From NCBI RefSeq assembly GCF_947487605.1, contig NZ_CANKXK010000007.1:62001-126000 (forward strand): DNA of 64,000 bases, given 5' to 3'. Of the stretch, positions 18,702 to 27,312 are shown one piece after another. Source of the DNA: an uncultured Algibacter sp. Its GTDB lineage: Bacteria; Bacteroidota; Bacteroidia; Flavobacteriales; Flavobacteriaceae. Position numbers and translations under genes: made by a program. Position 1 is the stretch's first letter. Every line of letters begins with the position of its first letter. The notes beneath the pieces are model-generated. The model had not been told where the DNA came from and made no database searches. It was given only the letters and a program-made list of their open reading frames with translations.

Positions 18702-20282
18702 ATGGAAAATTTGAGTGCATCTTTAGGCTGGGTAGATTTATTAGTCATGGGCGTTTACGTCATTGGTATTATTTGGTGGGGCTTAAAAAAAGGAAAAAGT
18801 AAATCAAGCGAAGACTATTTTTTAGCAGGTAAGTCTATGACGTGGCCTATAATTGGTATTTCACTTTTTGCCGCCAATGTGTCAAGTTCATCATTATTGA
18901 GTTGGTCAGGAGATGCGTATAGCAGTGGTATTGCGGTGTTTAATTATGGTTGGGCTGCGGTAATTCCTTTGTTGTTTTTCTTGGTTTTTATTCTTCCGGT
19001 ATATCTTAAAAAGAATGTATTTACCATGCCAGAATGGTTGGGTAAACGCTTTGATAACCGATCTCGATACTATTTAGCAACCATGAACATGATTGGTTAT
19101 GTTTTTTTAGATATCGCCCAAGCCCTATATGCTGGGTCATTAGTAGTGCGTCTTATTTTTCCAGAATTAGAAATCTGGCAAATCGTGTGGATTTTAGCCA
19201 TAGTAGTAGCGGCATATACCATTCCTGGTGGATTATCATCAGTAATTCATACTGAAGTTTTGCAGGCTATTATTTTACTTTTAGGCTCAACATTAGTAAC
19301 TATTTTTGCTTTAAATGAAGCTGGAGGTTGGGCAGAAGTTGTAAAACAGACGGATCCTGATATGTTGAAGTTAATTCGCCCCATGGATGATGAATCCGTC
19401 CCTTGGTTAGGTCTTGTTTTAGGAATTCCATTGTTAGGGTTCTATTACTGGTGTACCAATCAGTCTATTGTACAAAGAACCTTAAGTGCAAAATCCATTA
19501 ACGAAGGAAGAAAAGGTGCTATACTAGCCTCCTTTTTAAATTTCCCCATTCTATTTATTATGGTGCTTCCGGGAGTTTTCGGATTAATCATTTATCCAGA
19601 AATTGAAAGACCAGATCTTATACTGCCACATTTAATATTTGGCTTGTTACCTATTGGTATAAAAGGGTTGATGGTAACTGCTTTATTGGCGGCAATGGCA
19701 TCTACACTAAGTGCGGTTTTAAATTCGGCTTCAACAGTGTTTTCGTATGATTTTATGCCGTTGTTCAAATCAAATATGAGCAATAAAATGATGGTAAGAA
19801 GCGGAAAAATATCAGCATTGGTGATGATTGTTATTGCTTCATTATGGGCGCCAGCAATAGGCGAGTTTGATTCTATTGTAAAATATTTTCAAAGTGTATT
19901 ATCCTATATGGCACCACCAATTGTAGCGGTATTTTTGTTTGGTATGTTTTGGAAACGCGTTAACGGAACAGCCGCTTTTTCTGGTTTAATGGCAGGATTG
20001 TTAGGAAGTATATTTTTAGTGTTTTTTAAAGATGATACCATTTTAGCAAATTGGCACTTTTTATTGGTAGCACCAGTCATATTTGTGTTGTCATCATCAA
20101 CTATTATAGCTGTAACATTAGCAAGTGCATTTAAAGTTAATCCAGAAACTGATGCGTGGATGTGGAATACATCGTATCTGGTTGAAGATGATTTACAAGG
20201 TGTTGTATGGTATAAAAATTACCGTATTATTTCGGTAATATTATTGGTATTCACATTATTCTTTGTGTATATATGGAGATAA
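18702..20282 (+). CDS. Sodium:solute (sugar) symporter
   Basis: A 526-residue inner-membrane SSS/SGLT-family transporter with about 13-14 hydrophobic helices. It has the family's early GLKKGKSKSSEDYFLAG loop (from GLKKGK to FLAG), SLFAANVSSSSLLSWSGDAY and the Na+-site helix LLAAMASTLSAVLNSASTVF. It should couple Na+ entry to uptake of a sugar or short oligosaccharide. It lies between beta-mannosidase and fructokinase, suggesting import of a mannoside or mannose/fructose. Both gaps are under 30 bp, so one operon is likely. Confidence 0.94.
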   Translation: MENLSASLGWVDLLVMGVYVIGIIWWGLKKGKSKSSEDYFLAGKSMTWPIIGISLFAANVSSSSLLSWSGDAYSSGIAVFNYGWAAVIPLLFFLVFILPVYLKKNVFTMPEWLGKRFDNRSRYYLATMNMIGYVFLDIAQALYAGSLVVRLIFPELEIWQIVWILAIVVAAYTIPGGLSSVIHTEVLQAIILLLGSTLVTIFALNEAGGWAEVVKQTDPDMLKLIRPMDDESVPWLGLVLGIPLLGFYYWCTNQSIVQRTLSAKSINEGRKGAILASFLNFPILFIMVLPGVFGLIIYPEIERPDLILPHLIFGLLPIGIKGLMVTALLAAMASTLSAVLNSASTVFSYDFMPLFKSNMSNKMMVRSGKISALVMIVIASLWAPAIGEFDSIVKYFQSVLSYMAPPIVAVFLFGMFWKRVNGTAAFSGLMAGLLGSIFLVFFKDDTILANWHFLLVAPVIFVLSSSTIIAVTLASAFKVNPETDAWMWNTSYLVEDDLQGVVWYKNYRIISVILLVFTLFFVYIWR

Positions 20283-20303
20283 AGTAATTTGTAATAAATA
20301 AAA

Positions 20304-21188
20304 ATGTCTAAAATAGTTTGTTTTGGAGAGGTGCTTTGGGATGTATTTCCAACCTATAAAAAAATAGGAGGAGCACCTTTAAATGTAGCTTTGAGATTGC
20401 AATCATTAGAGAACGAGGTTTCCATGATTAGTAGCATTGGACATGATGATTTAGGAAAGGAAGTTTTAAAATATTTAGAGGCACATCATGTAGCTGTTGA
20501 AGCTGTTCAAGAAGCCCCAAACCTTCCAACTGGAAAAGTTAATGTGACTTTAGATGATAATGGTGTAGCATCTTATGAGATTGCTTATCCCTGTGCATGG
20601 GATGCTATTCAGTTGGATGATGCATCTATCAATATAGTAAAGCAATCAGACGCTTTTGTATTTGGAAGTCTCGTTGCCAGAGATGCCCGTTCTAAAAACG
20701 CCTTGTATGCATTATTAGAGCATGCTAATTATAAAATTTTCGATTTAAACTTAAGACCGCCTCATTATTCAAAAGACACCTTATTGCATCTTATGAATCA
20801 GGCTGATTTCATTAAGTTTAACGATGAAGAATTAGTAGAAGTCTGTACCTATTTAGGAGATGAAAAAAAGTCTATAGAAGAACATCTTTTATTCATTTCA
20901 AAAAAAACCAATACCAAACATGTTTGTGTTACCAAAGGTGCTCATGGCGCAGTATTATTTTATGAAGGCTTCTTTTATGCTAATAGCGGTTACCCAGTAA
21001 AAGTGGTAGATACGGTTGGGGCTGGCGATTCGTTTTTAGCGTCGTTAGTAAGTCAGTTACTTCATAGAAATTATCCACAAGATGCTATAAATTTTGCATG
21101 TGCAGTAGGGGCTATAGTGGCACAAAGTGAAGGTGCAAATCCTAAAATTTCTAATGCTGAAATTGATAGATTCATCAATCAGTACTAA
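20304..21188 (+). CDS. PfkB-family fructokinase-like sugar kinase
   Basis: A 294-residue ribokinase-fold kinase. It has the N-terminal sugar-binding signature GGAPLNVALRLQSL and the C-terminal ATP/anion-hole signature DTVGAGDSFLASL, with catalytic Asp242. Overall it is closest to bacterial fructokinases, which make fructose 6-phosphate. With the AGE-family epimerase/isomerase at 23414 it would complete a route mannose -> fructose -> fructose 6-phosphate without mannokinase. That pathway is inferred from context. 21 bp separate it from the symporter gene. Confidence 0.88.
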   Translation: MSKIVCFGEVLWDVFPTYKKIGGAPLNVALRLQSLENEVSMISSIGHDDLGKEVLKYLEAHHVAVEAVQEAPNLPTGKVNVTLDDNGVASYEIAYPCAWDAIQLDDASINIVKQSDAFVFGSLVARDARSKNALYALLEHANYKIFDLNLRPPHYSKDTLLHLMNQADFIKFNDEELVEVCTYLGDEKKSIEEHLLFISKKTNTKHVCVTKGAHGAVLFYEGFFYANSGYPVKVVDTVGAGDSFLASLVSQLLHRNYPQDAINFACAVGAIVAQSEGANPKISNAEIDRFINQY

Positions 21189-21221
21189 GTATAATTATTG
21201 AAAACAATGACATTTATATAC

Positions 21222-22289
21222 ATGAAAAAGCAAATGCTAATTTTAGGACTATCTGTTTTATTTCTAATGAATTGTGCAGAAAAACAGAACCAGAAAGAAC
21301 ACATTGCACCAAAGGTTGAAACAAGCACAGGTTTACCATTGTTGCATCAAGCCATTGTTGATGGTGATGAAGCTCAAGTAATCAAACTAATTGAAGATGG
21401 CGCAGACATCAACCAACTGGATCGTCTTATGGGAAACAGTCCTTTGCATATTGCTTGTGAGCAGGAAAACGTAAGAATTGTGGAGTTACTTATAGAAAAA
21501 GGGGCTTTTGTAAACCTGATTACACCAAGGTCTGGGTTTACACCACTTATGGTAGCTGTTTGGCACAATCAACTCGAAAATGTAAAAGCACTCTTAAAGG
21601 CCAGAGATATTAATATTTATATAAAATCACCAAGTGGAGGGTCATCTGTAAGACGTATTATTGGAGGCTGGCACCAAACACCGAATGAGACTGATACCAA
21701 ACGCTATAAAGAACTGTCTGATATTCTTGATGCTTACGAAACAGACTTAAAAGAGCAAGTTGCCAACCAAAAGATTTTTCAGGTGATAGCTGATCGAAGT
21801 TTATCGGAAATTGAAAAAGAAGACCAAATAAAAGCACTCATTGAAGCAAACGAACCAGTTAATACCGAATCTTTTGTGATGAGTAAGGGGTATCCACGAC
21901 ATTCACCATTACTATTAGCCGCAAGAGATAACTATATGGGCATCGTAAAATTGCTTTTAGATGCTGGTGCCGATATCGGACAAAGAGGTTATCAGATGAA
22001 TGCTATTGCGTTTCATAAAAGCGCTTATAGCGGAAACACAGAGATAGTAAAACTGTTGTTAAATCATAAAGATGCATCAAAATATATTAATGACCAAGGG
22101 CCAAACAACGGTTATACACCATTACATGATGCTATTTGGCATGGACATACCGAAGCTGCAAAATTACTTATTGATGCTGGCGCGCGTTTAGATTTAAAGG
22201 CTTACGATGGTGATACCCCATTAGATTTTGCAAAGCGTTATCAGTATAATGATATTATAGCCTTAATTGAAAATAGGTTAAACCGTTAA
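21222..22289 (+). CDS. Ankyrin-repeat lipoprotein
   Basis: The start at 21222 gives a clean lipoprotein signal (KKQMLILGLSVLFLMNCAEK). A TTG at 21198 and an ATG at 21207 would only add a polar leader. The 355-residue protein contains two groups of ankyrin repeats: TGLPLLHQAIVDGDEAQVIK through SGFTPLMVAVWHNQLEN in the first half, and HSPLLLAARDNYMGIVKLLL through GYTPLHDAIWHGHTEAAKLL in the second. A helical linker lies between them. Ankyrin repeats bind proteins; the partner is unknown. It is 4 bp upstream of the peroxiredoxin-like gene, so the two are probably translated together. Confidence 0.85.
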   Translation: MKKQMLILGLSVLFLMNCAEKQNQKEHIAPKVETSTGLPLLHQAIVDGDEAQVIKLIEDGADINQLDRLMGNSPLHIACEQENVRIVELLIEKGAFVNLITPRSGFTPLMVAVWHNQLENVKALLKARDINIYIKSPSGGSSVRRIIGGWHQTPNETDTKRYKELSDILDAYETDLKEQVANQKIFQVIADRSLSEIEKEDQIKALIEANEPVNTESFVMSKGYPRHSPLLLAARDNYMGIVKLLLDAGADIGQRGYQMNAIAFHKSAYSGNTEIVKLLLNHKDASKYINDQGPNNGYTPLHDAIWHGHTEAAKLLIDAGARLDLKAYDGDTPLDFAKRYQYNDIIALIENRLNR

Positions 22290-22293
22290 GTTT

Positions 22294-22860
22294 ATGAGTG
22301 AATTACAAGATTTTCAAAAGTTAGTAATAGCCAATGCTATTCATATAAAAGGGCTAAAAGTAGGTGATAAAGCACCCGATTTTATTTTGCCTAATGCCTT
22401 AGGGTATTCTATTTCGCTTTCCGAGAGTTTGAAATCGGGTCCTGTTATTTTAAAATTTTACAGAGGCGAATGGTGTCCTATATGTAATCTTGATTTGCGA
22501 GAGATTCAGCAATACATAAATCAGTTTAAAGAATTGAATACGGAAGTATTAGCAATAAGTCCGCAAAAACCAGATGATGCCTTAAGTATTACTCAAAAAA
22601 ACGAACTTAAATTTGAGGTGTTGAGTGACAGTAATCAAGAAGTGATTAAGGCTTATAATTTACAATTTGACCCTGGAGACGATTACCATCAAAGACGAGA
22701 CCTTTCAGTTCTAAACGGTGATGGTTCTGTGACGCTTCCCGTGCCAGCAACGTTTGTTATAGACACCGATTTTACGATACTGGCTGCTCATGTTGAGGCT
22801 AATTATACGGAGCGCATGTCTCCATTAGAGATTCTAAAAGTTTTAAAAAATAGAGCATAA
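22294..22860 (+). CDS. Peroxiredoxin-like (AhpC/TSA family) protein
   Basis: A 188-residue thioredoxin-fold protein. VGDKAPDFILPNALG is the family's N-terminal strand, and RGEWCPICNLDLREI carries the catalytic cysteine as part of a CxxC. This suggests reduction of peroxides by a cysteine thiol, with the second Cys as resolving partner. No signal peptide, so cytosolic. It lies 4 bp after the ankyrin gene and 22 bp before a glyoxalase-like gene. Its place in a sugar operon suggests protection from oxidative or carbonyl stress but has no direct proof. Confidence 0.88.
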   Translation: MSELQDFQKLVIANAIHIKGLKVGDKAPDFILPNALGYSISLSESLKSGPVILKFYRGEWCPICNLDLREIQQYINQFKELNTEVLAISPQKPDDALSITQKNELKFEVLSDSNQEVIKAYNLQFDPGDDYHQRRDLSVLNGDGSVTLPVPATFVIDTDFTILAAHVEANYTERMSPLEILKVLKNRA

Positions 22861-22882
22861 ACCCAAAAACAAAAAAAATATT

Positions 22883-23398
22883 ATGAAAGAAACAAAATAT
22901 CCACGAACATTTTCGCACATAGGAATAACAGTGCCAGATATCAATAAAGCATTAGAGTTTTATACCGAAGTTATGGGTTGGTATCACATCATGGGGCCCG
23001 CTAAAGTAGCTAAAGAAAAAGGGACTGCCATCGGGCAAATGTGTATCGATGTCTTAGGAGAAGATTGGGAAGAATTTGAAATCGTGCACCTATCAACTTC
23101 AGACGGTATAGGAGTAGAGTTGTTCTCCTTTCCTCACGGAAAAAAAGAAGCTCCAGAGTTCAATCCTTTTAATACGGGTTTATTTCACTTTTGTGTGCAA
23201 GACCCAGATATAGAGGGGTTAACTAATAAGATTGTGGAATATGGTGGCAAACAGCGCATGCCAATTAGGGAATATTATCCTGGTGAAAAACCATATAAAA
23301 TGGTATATGTTGAAGACCCGTTCGGTATTGTTTTTGAAATTTATACGCATAGTTATGAGTTAACCTATTCTTCTGGAGCTTATCAAAATGAAGACTAA
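22883..23398 (+). CDS. Glyoxalase/VOC superfamily protein
   Basis: A 171-residue protein of the vicinal-oxygen-chelate fold, with the two paired beta-alpha-beta units. The first starts with FSHIGITVPDINKALEFYTE, providing one metal ligand (His). FNTGLFHFCVQDPDIE opens the second unit with another His. MVYVEDPFGIVFEIYTHSYE ends it with the terminal Glu ligand. Such proteins are metal-dependent lyases, isomerases or dioxygenases. The substrate is not evident. It is co-directional with the peroxiredoxin and epimerase genes at gaps of 22 and 15 bp. Confidence 0.87.
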   Translation: MKETKYPRTFSHIGITVPDINKALEFYTEVMGWYHIMGPAKVAKEKGTAIGQMCIDVLGEDWEEFEIVHLSTSDGIGVELFSFPHGKKEAPEFNPFNTGLFHFCVQDPDIEGLTNKIVEYGGKQRMPIREYYPGEKPYKMVYVEDPFGIVFEIYTHSYELTYSSGAYQNED

Positions 23399-23413
23399 TT
23401 TGAAAACATAAAA

Positions 23414-24682
23414 ATGAAAAAAATATCAATTATAATACTTGCAATACCATTTTTAATGGCATCGTGCCATAATTCAAAAAAAGAACAACCTGAACAATCA
23501 AAAGTAATGGATGACACCCATGAAGCAGTAGCTAAAAACTTGATTGGGTTTTTCAATAAAAATGCTTATCAAAATGAATTAGAAACGTATCTGTCTGAAG
23601 TTGACAACACAGGAAAAGTAATGTCTAATAAAGTGTATAATGTAGCATTAAGTCGCTTGATTTATGGACTTTCTTATGCTTCAGTTATAGATACATCCTA
23701 TTTAGATAAAGCAAAAAATGCCATGAAATTTCAAATGGATAAACTTGTAGCCCAAGATTCAATAGGCGGGTATTTCAATTCATTTGTTGATGCTCAAACT
23801 AACGAAACAGATGGTGGGACTTCTATGGATGTTTGGCAACAAAGTTATGGATTATGTGGTTTATCTGAATTATATAGAAATCAACCTAATGAAGCGTTAT
23901 TATCCCAAATCCACAAATTACATGATGGTTTTACAAAACGATTTCATGATGAAAACCACGGTGGTTTTTATGGGAATTATGATAGCGAAAACGGCAAAGT
24001 TTCAGGGAGTAAATCACTACAATCCTTAATGTATCCCATTACGGCTTATATGGAAAATTTATGGCTGGCGGATACAGCAAACAGACAAAAATACGAACCT
24101 TTTCTAAAAGAAAACTTAGAGCTTGTTTATAAAAATGCTTGGAATAGTAATTTAGGTTGGGTGAATATTAAGTTTGATGATGAGTGGAATGCCTGCAAGC
24201 ATGAATCTGCCGAAAACCCTTGTTTTAAGGTTACACCAGGACACAATTTTCAATTAGCATCTTTGCTTTTAAGAACCAAAAATTGGGGTTTCCTAACACT
24301 TGAAGAACGAGAAAAATATCAAAAATTAGGGATAGAGATTTTGACTGCTACATTAAAAAAACAAGTCTTCCCAAATGCTGATTTATCGCAAGGATTTTAT
24401 AGTGAAGTAAACCCTGTATCTAACGAAGTGACTGACAAAAGAAAAACGTGGTGGCAACATTGCGAAGCATTAATTGCACTGTCTTTAGCTGATGGTCAAT
24501 TTGAAAAAGAATTAGAAGCATTAGAGTCATTTTATTTTAGTGTTTTTCCAGATAAAACAAATGGTGGCGAATATTTTTTCTTAGATGAAAACAACACACC
24601 TCAAACAGACGAATTGAAAGGTGGTATAGGGAAATCCACCTATCATACCATAGAAATGATACGGTTTCTAAATGGTAAATAA
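23414..24682 (+). CDS. AGE-family sugar 2-epimerase/isomerase lipoprotein
   Basis: A 422-residue protein with a lipoprotein signal (lipobox MASC, Cys18) and an (alpha/alpha)6 barrel of the N-acylglucosamine 2-epimerase family. Relevant segments are GGTSMDVWQQSYGLCGLSEL, a His in TPGHNFQLASLLL, TWWQHCEALIALSL and GKSTYHTIEMIRFL with the last His. Members epimerise cellobiose or mannobiose at the reducing end, or isomerise mannose to fructose. With a beta-mannosidase and fructokinase in the same run, action on mannose or mannobiose is most likely. The export signal is unusual, since well-studied members are cytosolic. Which reaction it catalyses is open. Confidence 0.85.
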   Translation: MKKISIIILAIPFLMASCHNSKKEQPEQSKVMDDTHEAVAKNLIGFFNKNAYQNELETYLSEVDNTGKVMSNKVYNVALSRLIYGLSYASVIDTSYLDKAKNAMKFQMDKLVAQDSIGGYFNSFVDAQTNETDGGTSMDVWQQSYGLCGLSELYRNQPNEALLSQIHKLHDGFTKRFHDENHGGFYGNYDSENGKVSGSKSLQSLMYPITAYMENLWLADTANRQKYEPFLKENLELVYKNAWNSNLGWVNIKFDDEWNACKHESAENPCFKVTPGHNFQLASLLLRTKNWGFLTLEEREKYQKLGIEILTATLKKQVFPNADLSQGFYSEVNPVSNEVTDKRKTWWQHCEALIALSLADGQFEKELEALESFYFSVFPDKTNGGEYFFLDENNTPQTDELKGGIGKSTYHTIEMIRFLNGK

Positions 24683-24725
24683 GTCCTGTAAGGATTTTAG
24701 AATTTCTTAGGTTAGTTTTTGTTTT

Positions 24726-24764
24726 AGACCTGTCAGGTTTCAAAAACCTGACAGGTCTTTTTTC
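24726..24764 (+). terminator. Rho-independent terminator with CCTGACAGG stem
   Basis: A perfect 15-bp stem (AGACCTGTCAGGTTT at 24726-24740 and its complement at 24744-24758) with a 3-base loop, followed by a T tract. It ends the 16183-24682 operon. The CCTGTCAGG core is a widespread intergenic palindrome in Flavobacteriaceae. Confidence 0.9.
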
Positions 24765-24934
24765 TTACCTCTATAAATGATTGCTCAAATATTGTCATTT
24801 ATACAAACTATTTTTTCAATAATTCATATTTATTTCTAAACTAATTTTAAATGAATTAACTTGTATAGCTGTTTGCTATTTTGTCAGATGATGAAAGATA
24901 GAATGCTTCAAGAACAAACTTAAAATCTATAATT

Positions 24935-27247
24935 ATGAATAAATTAAAGTATAGTATCCGTGAATTTAAAAGCATACTAATCTTATTCCTGTTAGTTGTA
25001 GTTACAGTTTTTAGTTGTAAAAATGAGAATAATATGAAACCAGATTCCAAAAAAGACCTTATTTCACATAAAGTTGATTCCCTTTTAAAACTGATGACTG
25101 TTGAGGAGAAAGTTGGACAAATGAACCAGTATAACGGTTTTTGGGATGTTACAGGGCCTGCCCCAGAAGGGGGGAATGCTGAAACCAAATACAAACATTT
25201 ACGTAACGGTTGGGTGGGATCTATGCTAAACGTAAGGGGTGTTAAAGAAGTGAGAGCTGTACAAAAAATAGCGGTTGAAGAAACCCGTCTTGGTATTCCT
25301 TTGATTATTGGTTTTGATGTGATTCACGGTTACAAAACATTAAGTCCTATTCCCTTGGCAGAAGCTGCCAGTTGGGATTTAGAAGCCATAAAAAAATCAT
25401 CACAAGTTGCTGCTGCCGAGGCTTCAGCGGTTGGGATTAATTGGACGTTTGCACCCATGGTGGATGTTTCTCGCGATGCCCGCTGGGGTCGCGTAATGGA
25501 GGGTGCAGGTGAAGACCCATTTTATGGAAGTAAAGTAGCTGAAGCTCGTGTGAAGGGCTTTCAAGGCGACGATTTATCGGCTGTAAATACTATTGCCGCT
25601 TGTGCGAAACACTTTGCTGCTTATGGGTTTATAGAAGCGGGTAGAGATTATAACACCGTTGATATTGGTACATCCACACTTCACAACGTCGTATTACCTC
25701 CATTTAAATCGGCTACTGATGCGGGCGTTAGAACTTTCATGAATTCATTCAACGAGATTAACGGTATTCCAGTAACGGGCAGCTCGTTTTTACAGCGCGA
25801 TATACTAAAGGGTAAATGGGAATTTGATGGTTTTGTGGTATCAGATTGGGCGTCCATTAATGAGATGATTTCTTGGGGACATGCCAAAGATAAACGTGAA
25901 GCGGCAAAAATAGCAGCCACAGCGGGATCTGATATGGATATGGAAGGGCTTGTTTACATTGAAGAATTAGCAAAATTAGTAAAAGAAGGTGTTTTAAATG
26001 AATCGATTTTAGATGATGCTGTTCGAAGAATATTAACCGTAAAATTTGAATTGGGTTTATTTGATGATCCCTATAAATATTGTGATGAAGCGCGAGAAAA
26101 GGAAGTGATAGGAAACCCAAAACATCATGAAGCGGTTTTAGATATGGCGAAAAAGTCTATTGTGCTTTTAAAGAATGAAAATAACTTATTGCCTTTAAAA
26201 AAAGAAGGTCAAAATATCGCATTGATAGGCGCATTAGCAGCCGATAAAAATAGCCCATTAGGAAGTTGGCGAATTGCCGCAGATGATAATACCGCAGTAT
26301 CTGTTTTAGAAGGGATGCAGCAATACAAGGGCAATATGTTAACCTATGAAAAGGGTGCCGATTTCTTCACCAATACACCTACTTTTTTAACAGAGGTAGT
26401 TCATAACACAAATACAGATGTTGATTTTAAAAAAGCCATTTCAGCGGCTAAAAAAGCAGATGTGGTGGTTATGGTTTTAGGAGAATACGGTTTTGAAAGT
26501 GGCGAGGCACGAAGCAAAACAAATATAGATTTACCAGCTATTCAGCAAGCCTTATTAGAAGCGGTTTATAAAGCAAATCCCAATATTGTTTTAGTGCTAA
26601 ATAATGGGCGTCCATTGGCTATTACTTGGGCAGACAAACACATTCCTGCTATTGTAGAAGCGTGGCAATTGGGTACACAAACAGGAAATGCAGTCGCTCA
26701 AGTTTTGTATGGCGATTACAACCCGAGTGGCAAATTGCCCATGAGCTTCCCAAGAAATGTCGGGCAAGTGCCTATATATTACAACTACAAAAATACAGGG
26801 CGTCCTGTAAATAAAGAAGGTAATGTGTTTTGGTCACATTATAGCGATTCTGAAAAAACACCATTGTATCCTTTTGGTTACGGACTGAGTTATACCACTT
26901 TTGAATATTCCAATCTAAAGTTAAATGGAAATACCTTTAAAATAGTCGATGATGTCAATGTTTCGATAGATATAAAAAACACAGGAACTGTTGGTGGTAA
27001 AGAAGTCGTGCAACTCTACATAAGAGATTTAGTGGGAAGCATTACCAGACCTGTTAGAGAATTAAAAGGCTTTGAGTTGGTTGAATTAGGAGCAGGAGAA
27101 ACCAAAACCATCCAATTTACATTGAACAACGAAACCCTCGGATTTTACAATAATGATGGCGATTATATTATTGAAGCAGGCGATTTTAAAGTGTTTGTTG
27201 GCGGCAGTTCCATGGCAACATTGGAAGCAAATTTTGAACTTAATTAA
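24935..27247 (+). CDS. GH3 beta-glycosidase lipoprotein (BglX-like)
   Basis: A 770-residue glycoside hydrolase family 3 enzyme. A lipoprotein signal with lipobox VFSC precedes the (beta/alpha)8 domain (KVGQMNQ, GIPLIIGFDVIHG). The nucleophile is Asp304 in GFVVSDWAS. The alpha/beta sandwich domain follows (SIVLLKNENNLLPLKK) and then a C-terminal fibronectin-like domain (NTGTVGGKEVVQLYIRD). The whole matches BglX-type beta-glucosidases, which remove terminal beta-linked glucose (some take xylose or mannose-linked glucose). Being lipid-anchored it acts outside the cytosol. It starts after a terminator, so has its own promoter in 24765-24934. Confidence 0.94.
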   Translation: MNKLKYSIREFKSILILFLLVVVTVFSCKNENNMKPDSKKDLISHKVDSLLKLMTVEEKVGQMNQYNGFWDVTGPAPEGGNAETKYKHLRNGWVGSMLNVRGVKEVRAVQKIAVEETRLGIPLIIGFDVIHGYKTLSPIPLAEAASWDLEAIKKSSQVAAAEASAVGINWTFAPMVDVSRDARWGRVMEGAGEDPFYGSKVAEARVKGFQGDDLSAVNTIAACAKHFAAYGFIEAGRDYNTVDIGTSTLHNVVLPPFKSATDAGVRTFMNSFNEINGIPVTGSSFLQRDILKGKWEFDGFVVSDWASINEMISWGHAKDKREAAKIAATAGSDMDMEGLVYIEELAKLVKEGVLNESILDDAVRRILTVKFELGLFDDPYKYCDEAREKEVIGNPKHHEAVLDMAKKSIVLLKNENNLLPLKKEGQNIALIGALAADKNSPLGSWRIAADDNTAVSVLEGMQQYKGNMLTYEKGADFFTNTPTFLTEVVHNTNTDVDFKKAISAAKKADVVVMVLGEYGFESGEARSKTNIDLPAIQQALLEAVYKANPNIVLVLNNGRPLAITWADKHIPAIVEAWQLGTQTGNAVAQVLYGDYNPSGKLPMSFPRNVGQVPIYYNYKNTGRPVNKEGNVFWSHYSDSEKTPLYPFGYGLSYTTFEYSNLKLNGNTFKIVDDVNVSIDIKNTGTVGGKEVVQLYIRDLVGSITRPVRELKGFELVELGAGETKTIQFTLNNETLGFYNNDGDYIIEAGDFKVFVGGSSMATLEANFELN

Positions 27248-27312
27248 TATCAATCATTTATTATCTAGCTGTATGGTAATACTGGTCGTTAGTTTTTAAT
27301 TGTTATAGTAAG

